Source of the DNA: DATFVA01 sp963800255
GTDB lineage: Bacteria; Bacteroidota; Ignavibacteria; Ignavibacteriales; Ignavibacteriaceae
Reading direction: 5' to 3'
Assembly: GCA_963800255.1 (NCBI GenBank)
Contig: CAWDAK010000009.1
Location: 310,001 to 374,000, forward strand
DNA: 64,000 bases
Below the pieces are notes generated by a model. It made no database searches, had not been told where the DNA came from, and saw only the letters and a list, made by a program, of their open reading frames with translations. A program made the translations under genes and the position numbers. Below are positions 52,486-61,996 of the stretch, in pieces. The number at the start of each line of letters is the position of its first letter. Positions within the stretch are counted from its first letter, which is position 1.

Positions 52486-53634
52486 ATGATTGTTGAAGCA
52501 CAAAAAAATATAAACCCTAACGGGGTAAGAACTGAAGAGATGGTTCTTAATATGGGACCTCAGCATCCTTCTACTCACGGTGTTCTGCGCCTTGAGCTTA
52601 CACTTAACGGGGAAATAATAGAGCAATGCCAGCCCCATATCGGCTACCTCCACCGTTGTTTTGAGAAACATGCAGAGGCAATGACATACCCCCAGGTTGT
52701 ACCCTATACAGATAGAATGGACTACCTCGCTTCGATGTACAATGAATTCGGCTACGCTTTGGGAGTTGAGAGGTTGTTAGGGATAGAAGTTCCGGAGAGA
52801 GTTGAGTATATCCGTGTTATTATGGGAGAATTTCAGAGAATAGCATCCCACCTTGTAGCTCTTGGAACATACGGTGCAGATATAGGCGCAATGACTCCTT
52901 TCCTATTCTGCTTCAGGGACCGTGAAAAAATACTTAGTCTTTTTGAACTGGTTTCAGGTGCAAGACTTCTTTACAATTATATTTGGCCCGGCGGACTTTC
53001 ACATGATCTTCATCCCGATTTTGTAAGGCTGGCAAAAGAATTTATTCCATACTTCAGACCAAAGATAAAAGAGCTTAACGATCTGCTTACGGGTAACAGG
53101 ATCTTTGTTGAAAGAACTGCCAACGTAGGAGTGCTGCCTCTTGATACCGCAGTTAACTTCGGTATTTCGGGTCCTAACCTGAGAGCAAGCGGTATGAAAT
53201 GGGATCTCAGGAAAGACGATCCTTATTCAGTTTATCATAAGTTTGATTTTGATATCCCTGTGGGCAAAGGTGAAATGGGCACTATTGGCGACTGCTGGGA
53301 CAGGTATTATATGAGAGTTCTAGAGATGGAAGAAAGTCTCAAGATAATTGAACAGGCACTCGAACAGATTCCCGAGGGAGACGTAACTTCGGCTATCCCC
53401 AAAAGAATTAAACCCCCGATCGGTCAGGTTTATGCCCGGGTTGAAAACCCGCGCGGCGAATTAGGATATTTTATTATCAGCAATGGTACCGTGAACCCTT
53501 TCAGGATTAAAGTAAGAGGGCCGTCATTTATACACCTTGGAATTATGAACGAACTGTGCAAGGGACATATGATTGCTGATGTAATTGCAATTCTAGGAAG
53601 TATTGATATTGTATTAGGAGAGGTCGACAGATGA
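52486..53634 (+). CDS. nuoD: NADH-quinone oxidoreductase subunit D
   Basis: 382 residues. The 49-kDa signature is present: LNMGPQHPSTHGVLRL, HIGYLHRCFEKHAE, YTDRMDYLASM and the C-terminal SFIHLGIMNELCKGHMIADVIAILGSIDIVLGEVDR. The His of QHPSTHG and Tyr of YTDRMDY line the quinone site. The family derives from [NiFe]-hydrogenase large subunits, but the Ni cysteines are absent. The stop overlaps nuoH by four bases. Confidence 0.97.
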   Translation: MIVEAQKNINPNGVRTEEMVLNMGPQHPSTHGVLRLELTLNGEIIEQCQPHIGYLHRCFEKHAEAMTYPQVVPYTDRMDYLASMYNEFGYALGVERLLGIEVPERVEYIRVIMGEFQRIASHLVALGTYGADIGAMTPFLFCFRDREKILSLFELVSGARLLYNYIWPGGLSHDLHPDFVRLAKEFIPYFRPKIKELNDLLTGNRIFVERTANVGVLPLDTAVNFGISGPNLRASGMKWDLRKDDPYSVYHKFDFDIPVGKGEMGTIGDCWDRYYMRVLEMEESLKIIEQALEQIPEGDVTSAIPKRIKPPIGQVYARVENPRGELGYFIISNGTVNPFRIKVRGPSFIHLGIMNELCKGHMIADVIAILGSIDIVLGEVDR

Positions 53635-54704
53635 TTTACGATTACCTCTATAACTGGACAGGAAGTGCGCCTTTATCTGCATTTATAATGAGCCTTCTGC
53701 CTTTGTTTGTTTTTATCCTCCCGTTTGCACTATTCGCAGTGCTGCTTGAAAGAAAAGTTTCGGCACATATGCAGGACAGACTTGGACCTATGAGAGTAGG
53801 TTACCACGGAATACTTCAAACTGTAGCAGATATATTGAAACTGGTGCAGAAAGAGGATATCGTGCCGGAAGGAACTGATAAACCTTTGTTCAACATAGCA
53901 CCCGCTCTCGTTTTTGCAGGCAGCTATGCGGTGTTTGCCGCAATCCCCTTCTCAGGAGCTTTTATCGGGGCTAACATTGATTTAGGACTATTCTATATAG
54001 TAGCTGTATCAGGGTTGGTAGTAGCAGGTATTCTTATGGCAGGCTGGGCATCGAATAATAAATACTCTCTGCTCGGTGCAATGAGATCCGCAGCCCAGAT
54101 AATCAGCTATGAGATTCCCACAATGCTTGTTGTACTTACAATAGTAATGATAACAGGTACACTTAATCTGTACACATTAAGTGAAATGCAGACAGGCTAC
54201 TTCTGGAACTGGATGATATTCGGAGGTCCTGATCTTGGTATCAGCAAGTTTATTTTCATTCCCCTAATGATTGTAGCCTTTGTGGTTATATACATATCCA
54301 CACTCGCTGAAGTAAACAGAACTCCTTTTGATATACCCGAAGCTGAATCGGAATTAGTTGCCGGCTACCATACAGAGTATTCAGGTATGAAGTTCGCGAT
54401 GTTCTTCCTGGCTGAGTATGCTAATATGTTCGCTGTTTCAGCAATTGTTTCGGCAATATTTTTCGGCGGATTTCAGTCTCCTTTCGGCTACCTCGGGAAC
54501 ACCCTCGGCATCCACTGGCTGGTTCCCTTTGAACAATTCTTCTGGTTCACCGCAAAAGGTATATTCTTTGTGTTTGTGCAGATGTGGCTGAGATGGACAT
54601 TACCCAGACTGCGTGTAGACCAGCTGATGGCTTTATGCTGGAAATATTTAATCCCGATCGCTTTTGTTGATCTTTTAATTGTAGGCTTAATAACAGTACT
54701 CTAA
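53631..54704 (+). CDS. nuoH: NADH-quinone oxidoreductase subunit H
   Basis: 357 residues with about eight membrane helices. LERKVSAHMQDRLGPMRVGYHG, the quinone-cavity loop, and AEVNRTPFDIPEAESELVAGYHTEYSGM, with the glutamates that link quinone chemistry to proton pumping, are intact. It anchors the peripheral arm to the membrane arm. The next gene, nuoI, follows four bases after the stop. Confidence 0.97.
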   Translation: MIYDYLYNWTGSAPLSAFIMSLLPLFVFILPFALFAVLLERKVSAHMQDRLGPMRVGYHGILQTVADILKLVQKEDIVPEGTDKPLFNIAPALVFAGSYAVFAAIPFSGAFIGANIDLGLFYIVAVSGLVVAGILMAGWASNNKYSLLGAMRSAAQIISYEIPTMLVVLTIVMITGTLNLYTLSEMQTGYFWNWMIFGGPDLGISKFIFIPLMIVAFVVIYISTLAEVNRTPFDIPEAESELVAGYHTEYSGMKFAMFFLAEYANMFAVSAIVSAIFFGGFQSPFGYLGNTLGIHWLVPFEQFFWFTAKGIFFVFVQMWLRWTLPRLRVDQLMALCWKYLIPIAFVDLLIVGLITVL

Positions 54705-54708
54705 TAAT

Positions 54709-55422
54709 ATGAAACAATATTTTGAAAATATCTATATGGGACTTGTTACTGTCCTGATAGGAATGAAGGTAACATTTAAGCATATGTTCGTTCCTGCGGT
54801 AACGATACAGTATCCTGATGTACGTCCTGAACTGCCCGAAAGAGAACGCAACCGTCTTTATGTAAATATGGATGACTGCATCGGCTGTGACCAGTGTGCA
54901 AGAGCTTGTCCCGTTAACTGTATAGAAATTGAAACCGTTAAGAGTCTACCCTCAGAGGATCTGGGCAAGACATCCAACGGTAAGAAAAAAGCTCTGTGGG
55001 TGACCAGGTTTAATATTGATATAGCTAAATGCTGCTACTGTCAGCTCTGCGTATTTCCCTGTCCAACTGAATGCATATATATGACTGATGTATATGAATT
55101 TTCTGAATACGACAGGAATAAACTTGTTTATAACTTCGTAACCCTCACCCCGCAGGAGATTGAGGAAAAGAAAGATAATTTCGCAAAGCTTGAAGCAGAA
55201 AAAGCTGCACAAAAAGCAGCTGCAGCAGCAGAAAAAGCCGCAGCCGCTAAAGCTGCCCCGAAGACTGAGCCCAAAGCAGCCCCTAAAACAGCAGGAGCTG
55301 AAACTAAGGCTGAACCTAAATCCGGATCGAACCCCGTTTCAGGTACTGAACCGAAGGCTGAGTCAAAAGACGAAAATAAAACAGAAAACAAACCACCGGA
55401 TAATTCCGGAAGTGCTAATTAA
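54709..55422 (+). CDS. nuoI: NADH-quinone oxidoreductase subunit I with a long low-complexity tail
   Basis: 237 residues; usual NuoI is 150-180. Two [4Fe-4S] clusters are bound by Cys57/60/63/67 (CIGCDQCARACP) and Cys108/111/114/118 (CCYCQLCVFPCP), clusters N6a and N6b. From about residue 151 to the end the chain is a hydrophilic tail rich in Ala, Lys, Glu, Pro and Ser (EAEKAAQKAAAAAEKAAAA, then PKTEPKAAPKT). The tail is likely disordered or helical, and its role is unknown. In an enzyme lacking NuoEFG, NuoI is where an alternative electron donor such as ferredoxin would dock. Confidence 0.95.
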   Translation: MKQYFENIYMGLVTVLIGMKVTFKHMFVPAVTIQYPDVRPELPERERNRLYVNMDDCIGCDQCARACPVNCIEIETVKSLPSEDLGKTSNGKKKALWVTRFNIDIAKCCYCQLCVFPCPTECIYMTDVYEFSEYDRNKLVYNFVTLTPQEIEEKKDNFAKLEAEKAAQKAAAAAEKAAAAKAAPKTEPKAAPKTAGAETKAEPKSGSNPVSGTEPKAESKDENKTENKPPDNSGSAN

Positions 55423-55438
55423 ATAAAGATATTTTAAG

Positions 55439-55927
55439 ATGAATATTTACGACATAATCTTTTATCTCTTCGCAGCAGTAACATTGGGTTCTGCATTCTT
55501 CGTTGTAACAACAAGGAATATTGTTCATTCAGCTTTCTTCTTGTTGTTCACCTTTTTCGGTGTAGCCGGAATCTACGTCCTGCTGGGAGCAGATTTTGTA
55601 GCAATAGTACAACTTATAGTATATGTAGGCGGAATCCTTATACTTCTGATATTCGGCGTGATGCTTACGAACAAAATTACGAATGTTCAGATAAAAACCG
55701 GAACGATGCAGATGCTTCCCTCAGCAATAGGAGTGGGACTATTGGCGGGACTACTATTGTCGGCCGCCTTAAGTACAACCTGGAAAGTCCTCCCGGCCAA
55801 TGTTCCCCTGCCCGATGCTGGAACTATCGGCACTTTACTTCTGCAGGAATACGTAATCATCTTCGAACTTCTGGGAATTATTCTTTTAATAGCATTATTA
55901 GGAGCAGCTTCAATAGCTCGCAGGTAA
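55439..55927 (+). CDS. nuoJ: NADH-quinone oxidoreductase subunit J
   Basis: 162 residues with five membrane helices. Typical are the ARNIVHSAF-like TTRNIVHSAFFLLFTFFGVAG and DFVAIVQLIVYVGGILILLIFGVML, containing the pi-bulge region of helix 3. It is part of the membrane arm between NuoH and NuoK. It is encoded 16 bases behind nuoI and followed at once by nuoK. Confidence 0.95.
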   Translation: MNIYDIIFYLFAAVTLGSAFFVVTTRNIVHSAFFLLFTFFGVAGIYVLLGADFVAIVQLIVYVGGILILLIFGVMLTNKITNVQIKTGTMQMLPSAIGVGLLAGLLLSAALSTTWKVLPANVPLPDAGTIGTLLLQEYVIIFELLGIILLIALLGAASIARR

Positions 55928-55930
55928 AAC

Positions 55931-56242
55931 ATGGAAAACATAGGTCTAAATCATTTTTTGATAATAAGTGTTCTGCTCTTTTCAATGGGCATCTTCGGTA
56001 TAGTTACCAGGAGGAATGCCGTTATGGTATTGATGGGGGTTGAACTTATACTGAATGCAGCTAATATAAACTTTATTGCTTTTGCCAGGTACGGAAACTT
56101 CGGTTATAACGGACAGGTGATGGCCCTGTTTATTATCGTGCTGGCTGCAGCTGAAGCGGCAATCGCTCTGGCAATTGTACTCAATATTTACAAAACCTTC
56201 TCAACTGTTAATGTTGATGAAATAGACAGACTGAAAGATTGA
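55931..56242 (+). CDS. nuoK: NADH-quinone oxidoreductase subunit K
   Basis: 103 residues, the normal size, with three membrane helices. RRNAVMVLMGVELILNAANINFIAF carries one buried channel glutamate, and ALFIIVLAAAEAAIALAIVLNIYK the second. These residues relay protons in the E-channel. The gene starts three bases after nuoJ and ends just before nuoL. Confidence 0.96.
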   Translation: MENIGLNHFLIISVLLFSMGIFGIVTRRNAVMVLMGVELILNAANINFIAFARYGNFGYNGQVMALFIIVLAAAEAAIALAIVLNIYKTFSTVNVDEIDRLKD

Positions 56243-56247
56243 ATGGT

Positions 56248-58350
56248 ATGGCAGACTCAACTTTAATACAGCTTGCAACCGCGGTTCTATTTCTTCCCTT
56301 ACTGGGGTTCACAGTTGCCCTGTTCTTCGGGAAGAAAATAAAAGCTGCGTACTGGTTTGAAATTTTCACCGTACTTCTTGCATTTATATTTACAATAATT
56401 ATTGCAGCAGCAAAGTTATCATCTTCCGGTGGTCCGGTTACCGCAGAGTTCACCTGGATTAATCTAGGCAACCTTCCCTTGATAGGTGATATTAAGATTG
56501 AACTCGGGCTGCTGATAGATAACATTTCTGCAATAATGATAACGGTGGTATTCCTTATAAGCATCCTGGTACATAGTTTCTCTTTCATTTATATGGAAGG
56601 AGATAAAAGGTTCAGCCGCTACTACGCATACCTTGGACTATTTACTTTCTCTATGAGCGGAATTGTTCTTACTCATAATTTCTTTATGATGTATATCTTC
56701 TGGGAACTGGTAGGAATTTCCTCTTATTTGCTGATCGGGTTCTGGTATGAGAAGAAATCCGCCTCAAATGCTGCTAAAAAAGCCTTCCTCGCTAACAGGA
56801 TAGGTGATATAGGAATGCTGGCAGGTATCCTGATAATATATACTACTTACCACACATTTACTTTTGATAAAATATTCCTTGCTATCTCTAACGGACAGCT
56901 TCCTTTTAACAGTGAATTCTGGCTGACGGTGACCGGAATCTTGATCTTCTGCGGGGCAATTGGAAAATCAGCGCAGTTCCCACTTCACGTTTGGCTGCCC
57001 GATGCGATGGAAGGCCCTACGCCGGTTAGCGCTCTTATCCATGCGGCAACAATGGTTGCGGCAGGTGTGTTCTTTGTTACCAGAGTCTTTACGATGCTGA
57101 CAGGAGATGCCCTTTTATTCATCGCTATAATTGGCGCACTGAGTGCCCTGATACCTGCTACAATAGCCCTCACACAGACTGATATTAAAAAAGTTCTAGC
57201 ATACTCTACAGTTAGTCAGCTCGGATATATGATAATGGCGCTCGGAGTAGGAGCATACCAGTTTGCATTTTTTCACCTTATTACACACGCTTTCTTCAAG
57301 GCCTGTCTCTTCCTTGATTCAGGTTCGGTTATCCACGCAATGCATCACGAACAGGATATAAAGGAGATGGGCGGACTCCGGAAGAAGATGCCTATTACAT
57401 ATGCTTCATTCCTTATTTCATCGCTTGCGATTTCGGGTATTCCGTTAACCTCTGGATTTTTGAGTAAGGACGGGATCCTGGCAGGAACTTATGCCTTTGG
57501 CTCATTAACCGGGTACTGGTTCTTCCCGGTAGTAGGATTTTTTGTTGCAGCTTTAACTGCTTTCTATATGTTCAGACTCTTGATCCTTACTTTTCATGGT
57601 AAACCTCGCAACCAGGAGAAATACGATCACGCACACGAATCAAAATTCTCAATGGCAATGCCCCTGGTTGTTCTTTCAATGCTTTCAATATTCATCTGGT
57701 ACACTCCGAATCCTTTTAACCCGGAAGCCGGTGCGTTTTTATCTAAGTGGGTTAAGGTTCCTGAACTTTCTGTTCCCGACAATGCACGGTACGATTTTAT
57801 GAAAACAGACGCGAAAGCGGATGTCGGGCAGGAAGTAGAAGTTAAAGAACCTGAAGTAATCTTTTCTTCAGCATATACTGAGGCAATGCATCATGTTCAC
57901 TACCCCGCAATGTTCCTCTCATTATTTCTTGCCGGTTTTGGAATACTGCTCGCTTTTGCAATGTATCAGTGGCGGAAGATCAGTGCTGATAAACTTGCTG
58001 AAAAACTCAAGCCGCTCTACCTGCTCTCACTAAATAAGTGGTATTTCGATGAGCTGTACGATGCTACTTTTATTGCCGGGACAATGGCTCTTAGCAGGTT
58101 TCTGGCATGGTTTGATTTGTTCTTTATCGATGGAATTGTTAACGGCTCTGCTTCCGTCACTAAAGGGTTGTCAAGGTTCAGCGGAAAATTCGACAGTGTT
58201 GTGGTTGACGGACTTGTAAACTTTATGGCTTATCTCTCGGGATTCGTTGGATTGATCTTTCGGCGGTTCCAGACGGGTAAAGTCCAGACATATATAGTAT
58301 TGGTGATATTCTCATTAGTTATTTTAATGTTTTTATTTAAGTCATTTTAA
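56248..58350 (+). CDS. nuoL: NADH-quinone oxidoreductase subunit L
   Basis: 700 residues from the ATG at 56248; a TTG at 56239 overlaps nuoK. It is an antiporter-like proton channel with 16 or so helices. FWELVGISSYLLIGFWYEK holds the channel glutamate, and PLHVWLPDAMEGPTPVSALIHAATMVAAGV is the proton-translocation signature. The C-terminal part carries the long lateral helix along the membrane arm. A polar insert rich in Asp/Glu/Lys (KTDAKADVGQEVEVKEPE) at about residue 515-535 lies before the lateral helix region. Confidence 0.96.
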   Translation: MADSTLIQLATAVLFLPLLGFTVALFFGKKIKAAYWFEIFTVLLAFIFTIIIAAAKLSSSGGPVTAEFTWINLGNLPLIGDIKIELGLLIDNISAIMITVVFLISILVHSFSFIYMEGDKRFSRYYAYLGLFTFSMSGIVLTHNFFMMYIFWELVGISSYLLIGFWYEKKSASNAAKKAFLANRIGDIGMLAGILIIYTTYHTFTFDKIFLAISNGQLPFNSEFWLTVTGILIFCGAIGKSAQFPLHVWLPDAMEGPTPVSALIHAATMVAAGVFFVTRVFTMLTGDALLFIAIIGALSALIPATIALTQTDIKKVLAYSTVSQLGYMIMALGVGAYQFAFFHLITHAFFKACLFLDSGSVIHAMHHEQDIKEMGGLRKKMPITYASFLISSLAISGIPLTSGFLSKDGILAGTYAFGSLTGYWFFPVVGFFVAALTAFYMFRLLILTFHGKPRNQEKYDHAHESKFSMAMPLVVLSMLSIFIWYTPNPFNPEAGAFLSKWVKVPELSVPDNARYDFMKTDAKADVGQEVEVKEPEVIFSSAYTEAMHHVHYPAMFLSLFLAGFGILLAFAMYQWRKISADKLAEKLKPLYLLSLNKWYFDELYDATFIAGTMALSRFLAWFDLFFIDGIVNGSASVTKGLSRFSGKFDSVVVDGLVNFMAYLSGFVGLIFRRFQTGKVQTYIVLVIFSLVILMFLFKSF

Positions 58351-58371
58351 GGTAGAAATTTATCAGGTAAT

Positions 58372-59979
58372 ATGATGGAAAACTTCCCTATTCTTTCGCT
58401 AATAACGTTCCTCCCTGTTTTGGGTATGGTTATCATAATGTTCCTTCCCAAGGCACAAACACAGGTAATAAAAAGTCTCACGCTTTTGGTGACCGGCATC
58501 CAGTTAGTGTTGGCAGTAGTAATACTTGCCAATTATAATTACGCTGCGGGGGGGATAAACGATGCTTCATCATTCCAGTTTATGGAGAGATTCAGATGGA
58601 TTGATATAAGCGGATTTTCCTGGATAGGCAAAATCAAAATAGATTATTTTCTCGGAATCGACGGTCTTAGTGTCCCGATGGTGCTTTTGACGGCTATCAT
58701 CACTTTTGTGGCTACACTGTCGTCCTGGAAGATTGATAAATCTGTAAAGGGTTACTTTGCTTTATTCCTGCTGCTTGATACAGGTATGATGGGAGTTTTC
58801 GTAGCACTTGATTTCTTCCTCTTCTACATATTCTGGGAACTTATGCTTCTCCCGATGTACTTCCTTATCGGTATCTGGGGAGGTCCAAGGAGAGAATATG
58901 CAGCTATCAAGTTCTTCCTTTATACTCTGCTTGGGAGTGTGTTCATCCTGCTTGTGATGATAGGATTATATTTCAGCACCATGGAAACTATGGTAGATGG
59001 TACAAGAGTTTTTACATTTAATATGCTTTCAATGATGGATCCCGGAAATTTCACCACCGGGGGAATACTATCCCCTCTGAATCCATCAAACCTGCGGTTT
59101 ATTGCTTACATTGCCCTGTTTATTGGATTCGCTATTAAGATTCCTATGTTCCCGTTCCATACCTGGCTCCCTGATGCTCACGTTGAAGCCCCGACAGCAA
59201 TTAGCGTGATACTTGCAGGTGTCCTTCTCAAAATGGGAACATACGGAATTATCAGAATCTGCTTCCCGATATTTCCTGAAATAACTAATCAGCTTGTCTG
59301 GTATATTGCCTTATTCGGAATGATAAATATCATTTACGGAGCCCTTTGCGCAATGGCACAGAAAGATTTCAAAAAGATGATCGCATATTCATCCGTTTCG
59401 CATATGGGATTTGTGATGCTTGGTCTGGCTTCGCTTAATACCCTTGGTTTGTCAGGTGCTATCCTGCAGATGTTCAACCACGGTACCATAACAGCAATGC
59501 TCTTCCTTATTGTGGGCGTTGTTTACGACCGTGCTCATACAAGAGGTCTTGATGATTTTGGAGGACTCGCTAGCCAGATGCCTATCTATTCAGGATTTAC
59601 CACCCTGGCTTTCTTTGCTGCTATCGGTTTGCCCGGATTAAGCGGATTTGTTTCTGAGGCTTTCGTATTCCTTGGAGCTTTCGGTACCGAAAGCATACGT
59701 GTAATTACAATTATCTCAACCCTGGGTATTTTACTTGGTGCAGGCTATATGCTCTGGGCATTCCAGCGTGTTTACCTGGGCAATGTTAAAGAAAAATGGT
59801 CTTCCCTTAAAGATCTTGATTTCAGGGAATATGCAATGTTGGTACCATTAGCGGTAATAGTTATATTCCTTGGTATTTACCCTGCAGCTATGCTGAACCT
59901 GATGAATGCTTCTGTAAATGCTATGGTTAAATTTATGGCACATGCACAGACTGTCTACAGTCAGTTTGCATCATTCTAA
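58372..59979 (+). CDS. nuoM: NADH-quinone oxidoreductase subunit M
   Basis: 535 residues with about 14 helices. FFLFYIFWELMLLPMYFLIGIWGG carries the channel glutamate, and FPFHTWLPDAHVEAPTAISVILAGVLLKMGTYG is the family signature; FKKMIAYSSVSHMGFVMLG follows. It is the middle antiporter-like proton pump of complex I. ATGATG gives two adjacent starts (58372 and 58375). Confidence 0.96.
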   Translation: MMENFPILSLITFLPVLGMVIIMFLPKAQTQVIKSLTLLVTGIQLVLAVVILANYNYAAGGINDASSFQFMERFRWIDISGFSWIGKIKIDYFLGIDGLSVPMVLLTAIITFVATLSSWKIDKSVKGYFALFLLLDTGMMGVFVALDFFLFYIFWELMLLPMYFLIGIWGGPRREYAAIKFFLYTLLGSVFILLVMIGLYFSTMETMVDGTRVFTFNMLSMMDPGNFTTGGILSPLNPSNLRFIAYIALFIGFAIKIPMFPFHTWLPDAHVEAPTAISVILAGVLLKMGTYGIIRICFPIFPEITNQLVWYIALFGMINIIYGALCAMAQKDFKKMIAYSSVSHMGFVMLGLASLNTLGLSGAILQMFNHGTITAMLFLIVGVVYDRAHTRGLDDFGGLASQMPIYSGFTTLAFFAAIGLPGLSGFVSEAFVFLGAFGTESIRVITIISTLGILLGAGYMLWAFQRVYLGNVKEKWSSLKDLDFREYAMLVPLAVIVIFLGIYPAAMLNLMNASVNAMVKFMAHAQTVYSQFASF

Positions 59980-60001
59980 GATATTAAACGGAATTTGAAA
60001 A

Positions 60002-61507
60002 ATGATGGATCTCAGTTATATAACTAAAAGTCTTTACCTGATTAAGCCTGAACTTGCTATTTCAGCTTTTCTCGTCATCCTTGTCGTTGCTGATCTGATA
60101 ATGGATAAGAATAAGAAATTTCTCCCCTACATTGCACTGACGGGATTAGTAGTAACAGGCTACTTCGTGATAGGTCAGTTTGGACTTAGCACCTTTGCCA
60201 GCAAACCGCACGACGGTTTCGGGTTGATTGCTGTAGATTCCTTCGGAGCTTTTTTCAAGCTGATAGTAATCCTTTCTTCACTCTTCATCGTTTACTTCTC
60301 AGTTAATTCAGATGAGGTTAAGCAGAGTATGGACAGGCATGGAGAATATTACAGCCTTATCTTTGGTATGGTTCTGGGTATGTTCTTTATGGTAACTGCA
60401 GCTGACCTGATCCTGATTTATCTTTCGCTGGAACTTGTTTCATTATCTTCTTACGTGCTTGCAGGATTTACCAAAACTTCAATGAGAAATAGTGAAGCTT
60501 CACTGAAATATATTATATATGGAAGTGTAGCAAGCGGAATAATGCTGTTCGGAATCTCCCTTCTGTACGGAATGACAGGTTCTACTAATATGTACGAAAT
60601 AAACCTGATCCTTCAGAACGGCAGCTACAATACACTCACCATGCTAATCTCGGGACTGCTGATATTCACCGGAATAGGCTACAAAATCTCTGCAGCTCCA
60701 TTTCACTTCTGGACTCCGGATGTATACGAAGGAGCCCCTGTAACTATAACGGCCTATTTATCAATAGCCAGTAAAGCTGCAGGTTTTGCATTGCTGATAC
60801 GATTTATCAGAGTAACCTTTGTAATAGGCGTTGACCAGAACGGCTACTGGCATCTTATTAACCTGATCGACTGGAAATCATTTTTCATTGTCATCTCAAT
60901 CCTCACTATGACTCTTGGCAATTTTGCTGCCCTGTGGCAGAACAATATGAAGAGAATGCTGGCATACTCCAGTATAGCCCATGCAGGTTACCTCCTTCTT
61001 GGTCTTGCTGTTCTGTCCGATCAGGGATTGACGGCGATTCTCATTTACTTCGGTGTTTATGCCTTTATGACTCTTGGAGCTTTCTTCGTTGTTATGCTCA
61101 TAGCAAACAAAATAGGCTCTGAAGAGATTGACGACTATAAAGGACTTGGCTACGCGTCACCCTGGCTGGGAATTTCCCTCGCCATTTTCCTTGTATCCTT
61201 AACAGGACTTCCCCCGACAGCCGGATTTATTGGTAAACTCTATCTTTTCATCGCACTTGTTGATGCTAAGATGATTGTTGTGGCAGTTATTGCCCTTCTG
61301 AATTCAGTTGTATCACTTTACTACTATATAAAAGTACTTAAGAATATGTACCTCGTTAAAGTTGAGATTGAAAAGCCGTTAATAAACGTATCATTTGCTA
61401 ATATAGTGATGCTTCTTATTCTACTGGCTCCTATACTTATTCTTGGTATTTATTTTACTCCTTTAGTAAACCTGGCTAAATATTCCATTTCATTGGTAGG
61501 ATTCTAA
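60002..61507 (+). CDS. nuoN: NADH-quinone oxidoreductase subunit N
   Basis: 501 residues with about 14 helices. LILIYLSLELVSLSSYVLAGF, APFHFWTPDVYEGAPVTITAYLS and NMKRMLAYSSIAHAGYLLLGLA match the family. It is the third antiporter-like subunit and ends the operon nuoABCDHIJKLMN; nuoE, F and G are absent here. Rrf2 follows 68 bases later with its own promoter-like sequence. Confidence 0.96.
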   Translation: MMDLSYITKSLYLIKPELAISAFLVILVVADLIMDKNKKFLPYIALTGLVVTGYFVIGQFGLSTFASKPHDGFGLIAVDSFGAFFKLIVILSSLFIVYFSVNSDEVKQSMDRHGEYYSLIFGMVLGMFFMVTAADLILIYLSLELVSLSSYVLAGFTKTSMRNSEASLKYIIYGSVASGIMLFGISLLYGMTGSTNMYEINLILQNGSYNTLTMLISGLLIFTGIGYKISAAPFHFWTPDVYEGAPVTITAYLSIASKAAGFALLIRFIRVTFVIGVDQNGYWHLINLIDWKSFFIVISILTMTLGNFAALWQNNMKRMLAYSSIAHAGYLLLGLAVLSDQGLTAILIYFGVYAFMTLGAFFVVMLIANKIGSEEIDDYKGLGYASPWLGISLAIFLVSLTGLPPTAGFIGKLYLFIALVDAKMIVVAVIALLNSVVSLYYYIKVLKNMYLVKVEIEKPLINVSFANIVMLLILLAPILILGIYFTPLVNLAKYSISLVGF

Positions 61508-61515
61508 GATCTGTA

Positions 61516-61547
61516 TTTGATTTTTCCTGCCAATTTTCTTAGGTTTA
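61516..61547 (+). promoter_or_regulatory. Bacteroidota-type promoter before the Rrf2 gene
   Basis: TTTG (61516-61519), 20 bases, then TAGGTTTA (61540-61547) fits the TTTG/TAnnTTTG pattern at seven of eight -7 positions. It has the same spacing as the predicted nuo promoter and lies 29 bases before the ATG at 61576. This suggests the Fe-S genes can be transcribed separately from nuo. Confidence 0.45.
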
Positions 61548-61575
61548 TATCCGACCATATTAGTCTTATTTCAGA

Positions 61576-61983
61576 ATGCTCAAATTATCTAAAAAAAGCG
61601 AATATGCTTTGATGGCGGTAAGGTATTTAGCCATTAATTCTAACGGAAATCATTCAACTGCCCGTGATATTTCACAGCATTATGATATTCCTTATGAATT
61701 GGTAGCCAAGGTTCTGCAGCAGCTGGTAAAAAAGAATATTATTTCATCATACCAGGGTGTGAGAGGTGGATATCTACTCGTTAAGACCCCTGACCAGATT
61801 TCATTGATGGAAATTATAGCTGCTATTGAAGATAGCTATCAGATTACCAACTGTATGAACGAGACCAGTTCTGAAAAAGACTGCAGCCATTTTGACTGCT
61901 GTATGATAAGAGATCCTTTGATTAAGGTTCAAAGAGAAATCGATAAAGTATTTCAAAATATGAAGATTAACCAGATCTTATAA
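61576..61983 (+). CDS. Rrf2-family transcription regulator, probable Fe-S sensor
   Basis: 135 residues. A winged helix-turn-helix occupies about 1-70 (KSEYALMAVRYLA, ARDISQHYDIPYELVAKVLQQLVKKNII and GVRGGYLL). Cysteines 93, 103, 108 and 109 form a potential [Fe-S] ligand set, with spacing different from the C-x5-C-x5-C of IscR. Position directly upstream of a cysteine desulfurase gene (13 bases) suggests it senses Fe-S status and controls this cluster. Confidence 0.88.
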   Translation: MLKLSKKSEYALMAVRYLAINSNGNHSTARDISQHYDIPYELVAKVLQQLVKKNIISSYQGVRGGYLLVKTPDQISLMEIIAAIEDSYQITNCMNETSSEKDCSHFDCCMIRDPLIKVQREIDKVFQNMKINQIL

Positions 61984-61996
61984 AGCAGAATAAAGA

